Below, piece by piece: positions 1 through 5,589 of a DNA stretch of 8,053 nucleotides; the stretch's first letter is position 1; the number at the start of each line of letters is the position of its first letter. The notes under the pieces are model-generated. The model had not been told where the DNA came from and made no database searches. It was given only the letters and a program-made list of their open reading frames with translations. Location of the stretch: the NCBI GenBank assembly GCA_025453305.1, contig JALOQO010000020.1, forward strand, positions 1-8,053. Reading direction: 5' to 3'. The position numbers were made by a program, and so were the translations under genes. The stretch comes from Patescibacteria group bacterium (GTDB lineage Bacteria; Patescibacteriota; Saccharimonadia; Saccharimonadales; CAIOMD01).

Positions 1-216
1 GATATAAAAATGCCCAAATTGCCCGGGCAAGAGGTTTTACGCAGAATTAGGCTTACCGATTGGGGCAATAACATTAAAGTTATAGTGCTAACCAATATTA
101 GCAAAACCGAAGCTCCACAAGAGTTTCGGTTTTTGCATATAGACAGATATATAGTTAAGGTTCACTATACACCAAATCAGGTTGTAGATATCATAAAAAG
201 TGTATTAGATAGTTAA
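1..216 (+). CDS. Response-regulator receiver domain, 3' part (gene starts before the window)
   Basis: The open frame is already running at base 1, so this is the C-terminal part of a longer gene. The first visible residues, D-I-K-M-P-K-L-P-G, align with the phospho-acceptor segment of the next gene (D-L-M-M-P-E-M-N-G), so the first Asp is the likely phosphorylation site. The beta-4 Thr (V-L-T-N) and the beta-5 Lys (Y-I-V-K) are also present, so the visible half of the receiver fold keeps its switch residues. The protein ends right after the last receiver helix, with no DNA-binding or enzymatic output domain. The segments W-G-N-N-I-K-V-I-V-L-T-N here and W-G-A-N-T-K-V-I-I-L-T-N in the next gene show that the two are paralogues in tandem, 30 bases apart. 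An ATG at base 10 is internal to the domain and is not a credible start. The partner kinase is not in view. Confidence 0.85.
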   Translation, partial: DIKMPKLPGQEVLRRIRLTDWGNNIKVIVLTNISKTEAPQEFRFLHIDRYIVKVHYTPNQVVDIIKSVLDS

Positions 217-246
217 TTATTTATAATAATAGGGTAGAATAAAATT

Positions 247-624
247 ATGACTAAGAAAATCGCAATTATAGAAGATGATGTAGCAATAGCTCAAATGTAT
301 CGGATAAAGTTCGAGGCAGAAGGTTTTGTAGTAGAAACTGCCGAAAACGGAGTATACGGCTTAGAATTAATCCAAGAAATGCAACCCGATATGGTTCTTT
401 TGGATCTTATGATGCCCGAAATGAATGGCGATGAAGTGTTAAAACAGATGCGCCAGCAACCTTGGGGTGCAAATACCAAGGTTATCATCCTTACCAATAT
501 GGGCGAACAAGAAGCGCCAGCAATTATTAAAGAACTGGGTGTAGAAGCTTTTATTGTAAAAGCCGATATGACCCCGCGGCAGGTAGCCGAACTTGTTAAA
601 AAACATGTAGGCGAAGTCGTTTAG
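247..624 (+). CDS. Single-domain response regulator (CheY-like receiver)
   Basis: A complete 125-residue receiver domain with no output domain, so it should act through protein-protein contact or as a phosphorelay intermediate in the cytoplasm. All switch residues are visible: acidic pair E9/D10, phospho-acceptor D53 within L-L-D-L-M-M-P, the Met-Pro pair after it, T83 in I-L-T-N, and K105 in F-I-V-K followed by an acidic residue rather than the usual Pro. These positions coincide with those of PhoB-type receivers. It lies 30 bases after a paralogous receiver and 7 bases before murD, suggesting one transcription unit, though a TAGAAT box at 235-240 ends 6 bases before the ATG and could start a leaderless message here. 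No Shine-Dalgarno sequence is evident. Which kinase and target it serves cannot be told from the window. Confidence 0.92.
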   Translation: MTKKIAIIEDDVAIAQMYRIKFEAEGFVVETAENGVYGLELIQEMQPDMVLLDLMMPEMNGDEVLKQMRQQPWGANTKVIILTNMGEQEAPAIIKELGVEAFIVKADMTPRQVAELVKKHVGEVV

Positions 625-631
625 AACATTT

Positions 632-1927
632 ATGAAGATTGCAATAGTAGGCTATGACAGAGAGGGTCGGGTATCTTATGAATATTACAGCGCACTTGGT
701 GCCTCTATAACCGTATGCGATCTAAACCCAAAAATTGATGTACCCGATGGCTTAAAGTCACAGCTAGGTCCAAACTATCTTAAAAACCTAGACCAGTTTG
801 ATTTAATAATTCGAACCCCCGGGCTTAAACCTCGTGACATATTAGCCGAAAACCCTACTGTAGCCGATAAAATATGGACAGGCACTAATGAATTTTTAAG
901 AGTATGTCCTACAAAAAATATAATCGGGGTAACCGGAACAAAAGGCAAAGGAACAACCAGCACCCTAATCTCTAAAATGCTCCAGGCTAGCGGTAAAAAA
1001 GTACACCTGGGTGGTAATATTGGTCTACCCGCCCTAAAATTACTGCCAAATATTAAAAAAGGTGATTGGGTTGTTTTAGAACTATCAAGTTTTCAACTTA
1101 TAGATATTAAATATTCACCACACATTGCGGTTTGCTTACTGGTTGTGCCCGAACACCTTGATTGGCATACCGATTTAAATGAATATTTAGATGCTAAATC
1201 TAACTTGTTTAAACATCAGCATATAAACGATATAGCGATTTATTATTCTAAAAGCGATAATTCAAAGAAAATTGCATCTGTTAGTGATGCCCCAAAATTG
1301 TCCTATTACGATCCGCCCGGAGCCTATGTTAAGAACAATGAAATAATTATTGATGATAAGATAATTTGTAAAACCAGTGAAATAAAACTACTGGGCGAAC
1401 ATAATTGGCAAAATATCTGCTCTGCGGTTACCGCTGTATGGCAAGTAACCCAAGATATTAGTGCTATAAAGTCTGTGATAACAACTTTTAGTGGACTAGA
1501 ACACCGACTAGAATTCGTAAAAGAAGTAAACAAAGTCAAGTATTACGATGACAGCTTTGGAACAACACCAGAGACTGCTATCGTAGCGATAAAGGCATTT
1601 GATAATCCTAAAGTAATAATTTTAGGCGGATCTAATAAGGGTGCAGACTATTACGAATTAGCAAAAACCATAAAAAATAGTAATGTTTGCAAAGTATTAT
1701 TGATTGGCGATCAAGGACCTAGAATTAAACAGTCCTTAGATAGTGTTGGTTTTAGTAATTATGAATATAGTGGTAATACAATGGCAGAAATTGTAAACCA
1801 AGCTAAAAATTACACTAAGCCTGGAGATGTAGTCTTGCTATCCACCGCATGCGCCAGTTTTGATATGTTTAAAGATTACAAAGACCGAGGAGAACAATTT
1901 ATTTCAGCTGTAAAAAATCTAATCTAA
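632..1927 (+). CDS. murD: UDP-N-acetylmuramoyl-L-alanine:D-glutamate ligase (MurD)
   Basis: MurD adds D-glutamate to UDP-MurNAc-L-Ala with ATP in cytoplasmic peptidoglycan precursor synthesis. The 431 residues match the usual family length and the three-domain Mur ligase plan. Residues 1-90 form the Rossmann-like substrate domain (I-V-G near the N-terminus, T-P-G-L at 62-65). The central ATPase has the P-loop G-T-K-G-K-G-T-T at 102-109, G-N-I-G at 128-131, L-E-L-S-S-F-Q-L at 149-156, H-L-D-W-H at 175-179, and the probable carbamylated lysine K189 in D-A-K-S-N-L. The C-terminal domain has G-L-E-H-R at 288-292, Y-D-D-S-F-G-T-T-P around 305-313, L-G-G-S-N-K-G-A-D at 331-339 and A-C-A-S-F-D-M-F-K around 406-414, a MurD hallmark. 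It starts 7 bases after the receiver gene and is probably co-transcribed. Its last 9 bases overlap the convergent folD. Confidence 0.96.
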   Translation: MKIAIVGYDREGRVSYEYYSALGASITVCDLNPKIDVPDGLKSQLGPNYLKNLDQFDLIIRTPGLKPRDILAENPTVADKIWTGTNEFLRVCPTKNIIGVTGTKGKGTTSTLISKMLQASGKKVHLGGNIGLPALKLLPNIKKGDWVVLELSSFQLIDIKYSPHIAVCLLVVPEHLDWHTDLNEYLDAKSNLFKHQHINDIAIYYSKSDNSKKIASVSDAPKLSYYDPPGAYVKNNEIIIDDKIICKTSEIKLLGEHNWQNICSAVTAVWQVTQDISAIKSVITTFSGLEHRLEFVKEVNKVKYYDDSFGTTPETAIVAIKAFDNPKVIILGGSNKGADYYELAKTIKNSNVCKVLLIGDQGPRIKQSLDSVGFSNYEYSGNTMAEIVNQAKNYTKPGDVVLLSTACASFDMFKDYKDRGEQFISAVKNLI

Positions 1928-2719
1928 GTAGCTTGCTCTTATGACATTTTCAAAGAGGGCGCAAACGGTTAGGGGGCCTACCCCGCCCTTTGTTGGAGTT
2001 ATTGTTAGGTCTTGTCTTTCGTAAACACTCGGGTGTACATCTCCTACCGTCTTGCCATCTTCGCTTGCAACACCGGCGTCTATTACTACCACATTTTCTT
2101 TAATCATATCTGGGTATAAAATTGCTGGGCTACCTGTAGCGGTGATAATAATATCAGCTTGCAATGTTTCTTTAGACAAATCTTTTGTGTTTCTGTCGGC
2201 ACTAGATACATCTATACCCGAATCTAACAATATTTTTACTAATGGTGCGCCCACTAATTTACCACATCCTATTATCAATACCTTTTTACCTTGTAGATCA
2301 ATATTGTACCCTGCTAATAACCATAAAATCGCCATGGGCGTTGCGGGGTCTAAAGTCGCGCCTTTTCCCAAAGCATCGACATCTTTGCTAGGTTTTACAG
2401 CATTACAAATCTCGTCTGTTTGTGTAATATCCTCAAGTGGCAGCTGTACAATAATACCGTGAACAGAATCATCCTTATTTAATTCGCTAATTTTGTTTAA
2501 TGCATCTTTTTGATCTATTCTATTAACTTCTACATCTATACCAATATCTGCACCATACTTTTGCTTTAGCCTTACATAGGTTGCAATAACCGGGTTGTCG
2601 CTGCAAAGAATAATAGCAAGTTTGGGTTTTATTTTTTTAGACTGCACCAAAGCACGAATCTGAATTGCCTGCCGTTCTTTAATAAATCCAGCTAGTTCCC
2701 TACCATTTAATAACTTCAT
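1919..2719 (-). CDS. folD: Bifunctional methylenetetrahydrofolate dehydrogenase/cyclohydrolase (FolD)
   Basis: FolD interconverts 5,10-methylene-, 5,10-methenyl- and 10-formyl-tetrahydrofolate in the cytoplasm, supplying one-carbon units. The protein has 266 residues, against roughly 280-290 for typical bacterial FolD. Catalytic Tyr and Lys are present in Y48-V-R-L-K52, followed by V-Q-L-P-L at 91-95 and P-S-K-D-V-D at 110-115. The NAD(P) domain shows the A-T-G-S-P strand end at 194-198, V-I-D-A-G-V at 212-217, and the closing T-K-G-G-V-G-P-L-T at 243-251. Two divergences are clear: the segment between K-D-V-D and the T-P motif is about ten residues shorter than in E. coli FolD, and the usual G-R-S/G-A-S dinucleotide-loop motif reads G-C-G-K-L-V-G (151-157). 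This looks like a lineage variant, not decay, since the frame and core residues are intact. It is transcribed toward murD and appears to be leaderless (see promoter entry). Confidence 0.94.
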   Translation of the reverse strand: MKLLNGRELAGFIKERQAIQIRALVQSKKIKPKLAIILCSDNPVIATYVRLKQKYGADIGIDVEVNRIDQKDALNKISELNKDDSVHGIIVQLPLEDITQTDEICNAVKPSKDVDALGKGATLDPATPMAILWLLAGYNIDLQGKKVLIIGCGKLVGAPLVKILLDSGIDVSSADRNTKDLSKETLQADIIITATGSPAILYPDMIKENVVVIDAGVASEDGKTVGDVHPSVYERQDLTITPTKGGVGPLTVCALFENVIRASYLD

Positions 2720-2726
2720 TTCGATT

Positions 2727-2735
2727 ATTATATCA
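2727..2735 (-). promoter_or_regulatory. Extended -10 promoter of folD, predicting a leaderless mRNA
   Basis: On the minus strand the sequence reads TGATATAAT, a perfect extended -10 (TGn-TATAAT). Only 7 bases separate it from the ATG at 2719, so transcription should start at or within a base or two of the start codon. No convincing -35 box is seen at the right distance; the TGn extension can compensate for that. Confidence 0.65.
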
Positions 2736-2745
2736 CCAAATTAAT

Positions 2746-2775
2746 TTGTCTTTGTTTTGGGTAATTGTTTATGCT
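2746..2775 (+). promoter_or_regulatory. Probable promoter of the membrane-protein gene at 2816
   Basis: TTGTCT (2746-2751) and TATGCT (2770-2775) are separated by 18 bases and would start transcription near 2782, giving a leader of about 34 bases. The -35 region lies back to back with the folD promoter, so the two divergent genes share about 55 bases of control region. Confidence 0.5.
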
Positions 2776-2804
2776 ACAGTGAAGTTAATAATTAATCTCA
2801 TTCC

Positions 2805-2811
2805 AAGGGGG
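2805..2811 (+). promoter_or_regulatory. Strong Shine-Dalgarno site, AAGGGGG
   Basis: AAGGGGG ends 4 bases before the ATG at 2816 and can pair over 7 bases (one G-U) with the usual anti-Shine-Dalgarno. It fixes this start and is the only obvious Shine-Dalgarno in the window, in contrast to the apparently leaderless genes around it. Confidence 0.75.
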
Positions 2812-2815
2812 AATA

Positions 2816-3880
2816 ATGGAACCTAACAATTCAGTACCTAATTCGGGTTGGCAATCACCTGTAGCACCAACACCATCAGTAGTCTCACTTCAAATAACAA
2901 ACCAATCAACAAATTCGGATAATACACATTTTACATCTAACCCGTTTTTGTCTTTTGGAAAAGGTCTAGGAGCGGGTTTGCTAAAAAGCCCCGGTGCTAT
3001 TATGGGACTAAGCGCCTTAATATTGTTATCGTTAATAGGAATATATATTGGTGGATTTATAGTTTCAGCAATCGGTTTCGCGATCAGTCCAATAATTGGA
3101 ATAATTGCAATATTAGCAGCATTTATTGGTTTATTTATTGTAATAAACTTATTAATAGGAAGAGGTGCGATTACATTAATTAAAAGTATTAATGGCGAAT
3201 CTGTTTCGTTAAAAAATTCTGCAGAACTAATACCGGCAAATTTTTCTCTAAAATTAGCAGGGTACTACGCAATATATAGCTTAGCGGTTGGTTTAGGACT
3301 AGTTCTTTTCATTATTCCTGGGTTATTTATTATGGCAAGATGGTCCCTTGGTTTATTTATTATTGTAGACGAAAATGCTGGCCCCGTAGATGCTATTAAA
3401 AAAAGCTGGGAACTAACCAAGGGTAATACATGGAACATGTTAGGTGCTATAATCACTTCTAGCATTATTCTTGGGCAAGGATTCTTACTTACCATGGGTA
3501 CTATGGGCGCTACTGCAAACAGGTACCAGGAGCTTAAGGCTCTTAGTGCGGCGGGTATCAAAAATACTACAACTCACTGGCTAAATTATTTAGTATCAAT
3601 ACTTGTTCCGTTGCTAATTATCGGATATATAAGCTTGTATGTATTTATTATCGGTTTTTCTGCGTATAATAATTTGGTAGAAAATGCAAAAGAAAGTCAG
3701 GATTATTCAGATGTCCAACAAAAAATATTAAACGATAGTAGTGATTCTATAAAAGAATATTGTTTCTTTAATGGTGATATCAGTAACTTAGATGCCGAAT
3801 ATCTTTGTGTGAAAACCAAAGAAGAATGCAAGGCTAATGAATACTGCTTAAATATCTACAGTTACGAAATAAATAGATAA
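2816..3880 (+). CDS. Multi-pass membrane protein, GPDPase-membrane-domain/DUF975-like
   Basis: This is a 354-residue integral membrane protein of unknown function. Residues 1-45 are a polar tail rich in Ser, Thr, Asn, Gln and Pro. Hydrophobic segments follow at about 60-88, 90-117, 147-172, 206-230 and 256-285. The stretch around 165-210 (F-I-I-P-G-L-F-I-M-A-R-W, then D-A-I-K-K-S-W-E-L-T-K-G) is the signature seen in the glycerophosphodiester-phosphodiesterase membrane domain, DUF975 and YciC-like families: a P-G-turn helix followed by an amphipathic S-W-x-L-T-x-G segment. The C-terminal about 65 residues are soluble and hold four cysteines (316, 331, 338, 344), which could form disulphides if exported or bind metal if cytoplasmic. 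No catalytic domain is visible. The start is set by a strong Shine-Dalgarno. It is followed 73 bases later by a half-size MFS gene on the same strand; whether they share a message is unclear. Confidence 0.85.
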   Translation: MEPNNSVPNSGWQSPVAPTPSVVSLQITNQSTNSDNTHFTSNPFLSFGKGLGAGLLKSPGAIMGLSALILLSLIGIYIGGFIVSAIGFAISPIIGIIAILAAFIGLFIVINLLIGRGAITLIKSINGESVSLKNSAELIPANFSLKLAGYYAIYSLAVGLGLVLFIIPGLFIMARWSLGLFIIVDENAGPVDAIKKSWELTKGNTWNMLGAIITSSIILGQGFLLTMGTMGATANRYQELKALSAAGIKNTTTHWLNYLVSILVPLLIIGYISLYVFIIGFSAYNNLVENAKESQDYSDVQQKILNDSSDSIKEYCFFNGDISNLDAEYLCVKTKEECKANEYCLNIYSYEINR

Positions 3881-3896
3881 TAATCACTATATTTAC

Positions 3897-3917
3897 TATT
3901 TAAAGACAGTTTAAATA
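3897..3917. repeat. AT-only inverted repeat between the two membrane-protein genes
   Basis: TATTTAAA and TTTAAATA form a perfect 8-bp inverted repeat around the 5-base loop GACAG. The stem contains only A-T pairs, so it is a poor terminator; it may be a binding site in front of the MFS gene or chance in AT-rich DNA. Confidence 0.35.
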
Positions 3918-3953
3918 TTTACATTTTAGTATAAATAATAGACCATAGTTGTA

Positions 3954-4520
3954 ATGGGCAAAAAACAAAAACAACCAACGCCAAGATATTTACCATTATT
4001 ACTAGGTAACTATATTGGCGTTTTTGGGTGGAGTTTATATGCTCCTTTATTTGCACTAGTTGTACAAGATACAGGTGGAGACGCATCTACAGTAGGTTTT
4101 ATATGGGGTGCCTATACATTGGTAACGGGTATATTGACTATATTTTTTGGTAAATTAGAGGATAAAACAAAAAGACTAAGTTCTACTATGGTTCTGGGAA
4201 GTATGTTTTTAGCGCTGGCATCTTTTAGTTTTATATTTGTAACAACGCTTACACAAATATTGATAGCCCAGTTACTATTTGCAGTGGGTTTCGGCCTACT
4301 AAACCCATCTATGAAGGTACTATATGGAAAATTAGAATACAAAGGCAAAGAAGCATCCGAATGGGCATTAATGGACGGTGGTAACATGCTAATTATGAGC
4401 GTAGCTTCTATAGTTGGTGGATTAATTGTAAAGTTCTTTGGGCTTTCGCCATTATTTATTATTATGACCGTCGTACAGTTGATTGGTACAGTAGTACTAT
4501 TACACGCGGTAAAGAAGTAG
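3954..4520 (+). CDS. Half-size major facilitator superfamily (MFS) protein, six helices
   Basis: An inner-membrane protein of 188 residues with six predicted helices at about 12-37, 44-66, 77-96, 98-120, 140-160 and 163-185. MFS transporters normally have 12 helices in two six-helix halves; this matches one N-terminal half. Evidence is the motif-A-like loop between helices 2 and 3, G-K-L-E-D-K-T-K-R-L (66-75; consensus GxLaDrxGrr), and the helix-4/5 pattern with F-G-L-L-N-P-S. The frame starts with a basic cytoplasmic tail and stops cleanly after a terminal H-A-V-K-K, and no second half follows; the next feature is the tRNA promoter. It could work as a dimer of halves, be a truncated gene, or have been recruited for another role. 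Substrate unknown. No Shine-Dalgarno is seen; a TATAAA box at 3930-3935 could serve as promoter. Confidence 0.85.
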   Translation: MGKKQKQPTPRYLPLLLGNYIGVFGWSLYAPLFALVVQDTGGDASTVGFIWGAYTLVTGILTIFFGKLEDKTKRLSSTMVLGSMFLALASFSFIFVTTLTQILIAQLLFAVGFGLLNPSMKVLYGKLEYKGKEASEWALMDGGNMLIMSVASIVGGLIVKFFGLSPLFIIMTVVQLIGTVVLLHAVKK

Positions 4521-4524
4521 TTCT

Positions 4525-4553
4525 TTGACTAATATATAGTCATATGCTATTAT
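4525..4553 (+). promoter_or_regulatory. Promoter of tRNA-Lys
   Basis: TTGACT (4525-4530) and TATTAT (4548-4553) are 17 bases apart, a near-consensus housekeeping promoter starting transcription near 4560, about ten bases before the tRNA. The spacer includes a perfect 5-bp inverted repeat, GACTA-ATATA-TAGTC (4527-4541), which may be coincidental. Confidence 0.75.
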
Positions 4554-4570
4554 TACCCCTGTTGTTTTGT

Positions 4571-4647
4571 GGGTCAGTAGCTCAGCCGGTTAGAGCACCT
4601 GCCTCTTAAGCAGGGTGTCCCGGGTTCAAGTCCCGGCTGGCCCTCCA
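4571..4647 (+). tRNA. tRNA-Lys (anticodon CTT), CCA encoded
   Basis: A full cloverleaf folds by eye. The acceptor stem GGGTCAG/CTGGCCC (4571-4577/4637-4643) has one T-G pair. The D stem is GCTC/GAGC, the anticodon stem CCTGC/GCAGG (4598-4602/4610-4614) with loop CTCTTAA, a 5-base variable loop, and T stem CCGGG/CCCGG with loop TTCAAGT. Positions 34-36 read CTT, decoding AAG (lysine). The discriminator base is T (4644), unusual because E. coli tRNA-Lys carries A73, and CCA is encoded at 4645-4647. The gene has its own promoter upstream and a terminator directly downstream, so it is a single-gene unit. It precedes the first copy of the structured element, whose 3' end resembles this tRNA's 3' half. 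Confidence 0.95.
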
Positions 4648-4654
4648 AAAATAG

Positions 4655-4683
4655 AACCGTCCTTATTGGGCGGTTTTGTTTTT
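4655..4683 (+). terminator. Intrinsic terminator of tRNA-Lys
   Basis: AACCGTCC (4655-4662) pairs with GGGCGGTT (4668-4675) over 8 bp (one T-G) around loop TTATT, followed by a T-rich run to 4683. It is placed 8 bases after the encoded CCA. Confidence 0.85.
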
Positions 4684-4693
4684 GTAAGATCTT

Positions 4694-4840
4694 GCTGGGA
4701 TTTTATCCGAGACACGCCAAAGGGTGTCCGGGGTGAAGATTTCCAGTGGCATTCTGCAAGGAAACCTACTCTTGAAAACTTGTTTTCAAAGATGTAGTTT
4801 CGGGCCCACCAAAGGTCGGCAAGTCCCCGCCGGCCCTCTA
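4694..4840 (+). ncRNA. Candidate structured RNA element, copy 1 of 3
   Basis: A GC-richer, gene-free stretch dense in foldable stems and homologous to two downstream copies. Positions 4711-4760 match 5376-5425 at 45 of 50 bases. Possible elements in order: outer pairing GCTGG (4694-4698) with CCGGC (4830-4834); a hairpin whose CC-AAA-GG tip starts at 4717; a CAGTG-tipped hairpin around 4744-4748; the motif CTGCAAGGAAAC; a long hairpin with AAACCTAC (4762-4769) opposite GTAGTTT (4794-4800) and an inner arm; a second CC-AAA-GG hairpin (4804-4820); and a 3' end CAAGTCCCCGCCGGCCCTC. A TAAGAT box at 4685-4690 would start transcription near 4697. Both strands hold short open frames here, but they cross the structure and the tRNA and have no start signals. 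I do not recognise an RNA family; it could be a non-autonomous mobile element instead of a functional RNA. Confidence 0.6.
4820..4840 (+). repeat. Imperfect direct repeat of the tRNA-Lys 3' end
   Basis: This 21-base segment matches tRNA-Lys positions 4627-4647 (T loop through CCA) at 18 of 21 bases, in the same orientation and 193 bases downstream. It resembles an attachment-site duplication at a tRNA, but copy 2 of the element ends similarly (5570-5590, 15 of 21), so it may instead be a built-in part of the element. Confidence 0.5.
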
Positions 4841-4883
4841 ATCTCAAGCATTAAGTAATCCTTATCAGTCATAGAAGTACATT

Positions 4884-4892
4884 TGCTATACT
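4884..4892 (+). promoter_or_regulatory. Extended -10 promoter of the NUDIX gene, predicting a leaderless mRNA
   Basis: TGCTATACT is an extended -10 (TGn-TATACT) ending 8 bases before the ATG at 4901. It overlaps the alternative TTG codon at 4883, which therefore lies inside the promoter and cannot be the start. TTATCA at 4862-4867 is a weak -35 candidate with a 19-base spacer. Confidence 0.6.
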
Positions 4893-4900
4893 TAGATAAT

Positions 4901-5278
4901 ATGAAACGAGGTGCTTTTGCAGTTATTATCAAGGGGGATAAAATTCTATTTGTTAAACCACCCGACTGGGTGTCTCAGTTTAGTGGACACTGGAATTTTC
5001 CGGGTGGGGTTGTAGAGATTGATGAGTCTCTCGAGGACGGAGCAAAAAGAGAGGCTTTCGAGGAAACAAGCATAGTATGTGAAGTAGAAGATCTTTTGAT
5101 GACCGATCACAACGAAAAATTCGACACATCCATAACAATTTTTAAAGCAAAATATATTTCTGGAGAAATCACAATACAGACTCAAGAAATAAAAGAAGCT
5201 ACCTGGATGACTATTGAAGAGGCTCTTAATGAACCCCTTGCATTTGAAATCAAAAAGGTATTACTAAAGCTAACCTGA
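4901..5278 (+). CDS. NUDIX hydrolase
   Basis: A 125-residue single-domain cytoplasmic enzyme expected to hydrolyse a nucleoside diphosphate linked to another moiety (damaged or non-canonical NTP, sugar nucleotide or similar). The NUDIX box is clear: G, five residues, E, then S-L-E-D-G-A-K, then R-E-A-F-E-E-T-S-I, matching Gx5Ex7REUxEExGU except that the last conserved Gly is Ser. The two metal-binding glutamates of R-E-x-x-E-E are kept. Upstream, the W-N-F-P-G-G strand is typical of MutT-like NTP hydrolases. The ATG at 4901 is preferred over an in-frame TTG at 4883 because the TTG sits in the -10 element and the family starts at the first beta strand (K-R-G-A-F-A-V-I). It stands alone between element copies 1 and 2 and ends with UGA. 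The substrate cannot be predicted. Confidence 0.92.
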   Translation: MKRGAFAVIIKGDKILFVKPPDWVSQFSGHWNFPGGVVEIDESLEDGAKREAFEETSIVCEVEDLLMTDHNEKFDTSITIFKAKYISGEITIQTQEIKEATWMTIEEALNEPLAFEIKKVLLKLT

Positions 5279-5310
5279 TATTATTTAGGCTACATCTATA
5301 ATGCCCCTCC

Positions 5311-5343
5311 AAAAAAGACCCCATTGCAAAACGGGGCCTTTTT
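5311..5343. terminator. Bidirectional-looking intrinsic terminator after the NUDIX gene
   Basis: AAAAAAG-A-CCCC (5311-5322) faces GGGG-C-CTTTTT (5333-5343) around loop ATTGCAAAAC: four G-C pairs, one mismatch, one G-C pair, then A-T pairs. The T run serves the + strand, and the A run gives a T run on the other strand. It lies about 35 bases after the NUDIX stop. Confidence 0.8.
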
Positions 5344-5354
5344 ATTGGTTGAGA

Positions 5355-5589
5355 TTAGCGGGGGCTTGAATTCCGGACACGCCTAAGGGTTTCGGGGGTG
5401 AAGATTGCCAGTGGCAATCTGCAAGACAACCTTCACCAGACAACTATGTTGCCTTGGCAAAAGTTCTGGGTGAAACAATCCAGTGAATTGTTGCAAGGAA
5501 ACTTTCTGAATCAAGCTTGCTTGATGTCAAGAAATTTCAGGGTCGCCAAAGGTGACCGCAGAATGTGGGCAAGTACCCGCCGGCCCCCA
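5355..5589 (+). ncRNA. Candidate structured RNA element, copy 2 of 3 (longest)
   Basis: The fullest copy. Ends GGGGGC (5360-5365) and GCCCCC (5583-5588) can close a 6-bp outer stem. Inside are: a hairpin with a CC-TAA-GG tip at 5382-5388; an 8-bp triloop hairpin AGATTGCC-AGT-GGCAATCT (5402-5420), itself enclosed by GGTGA/TCACC (5397-5401/5433-5437); a CCAGA...TCTGG arm holding CAAC-TAT-GTTG; a second CAGTG hairpin (5475-5491); a long arm at 5503-5539; a 7-bp hairpin GGTCGCC-AAA-GGTGACC (5541-5557); and GTGGG-CAAGTA-CCCGC (5565-5580), which resembles a tRNA T arm. It shares its 5' half and 3' end with copy 1, and its middle (5432-5467) and the segment 5560-5574 with copy 3. A 68-codon open frame at 5398-5604 crosses all these stems and has no start signals or recognisable product. 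Confidence 0.6.
5395..5504 (+). repeat. Internal tandem duplication of the CAGTG-hairpin module in copy 2
   Basis: Two units follow each other: the first (from 5395) has GGGTGAAG, the hairpin with tip CCAGTGG, then CTGCAAGACAACCTTC; the second (from 5468) has GGGTGAAA, the hairpin with tip CCAGTGA, then TTGCAAGGAAACTTTC. Copies 1 and 3 have a single unit. The stems differ in sequence but keep pairing (ATTGCC/GGCAAT versus ACAAT/ATTGT), which suggests selection for structure. Confidence 0.6.

Noticed and set aside
2052..2462. 136-codon open frame on the + strand opposite folD
   Set aside because: It is a shadow of folD, whose conserved motifs on the minus strand fix the coding strand.
4615..4847. 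Open frames on both strands over the 3' end of the tRNA, its terminator and element copy 1
   Set aside because: They run through a tRNA gene, a terminator and structured sequence; the products look like translated non-coding DNA.
4883..4900. TTG at 4883 as start of the NUDIX gene
   Set aside because: It lies inside the extended -10 element; the ATG at 4901 fits both the promoter and the family N-terminus.
5355..5589. Copy 2 as a tmRNA
   Set aside because: The ends (GGGGGC... and ...CCCGCCGGCCCCCA) look tmRNA-like, but it is far too short, no tag peptide frame is visible, the canonical T-loop TTCGA is absent, and there are three copies.
4694..5589. Copies 1 and 2 as group I introns or known riboswitches
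   Set aside because: The catalytic-core segments of group I introns and the conserved cores of riboswitches I know (for example FMN, TPP, cobalamin, SAM) are not present, and there is no interrupted host gene.
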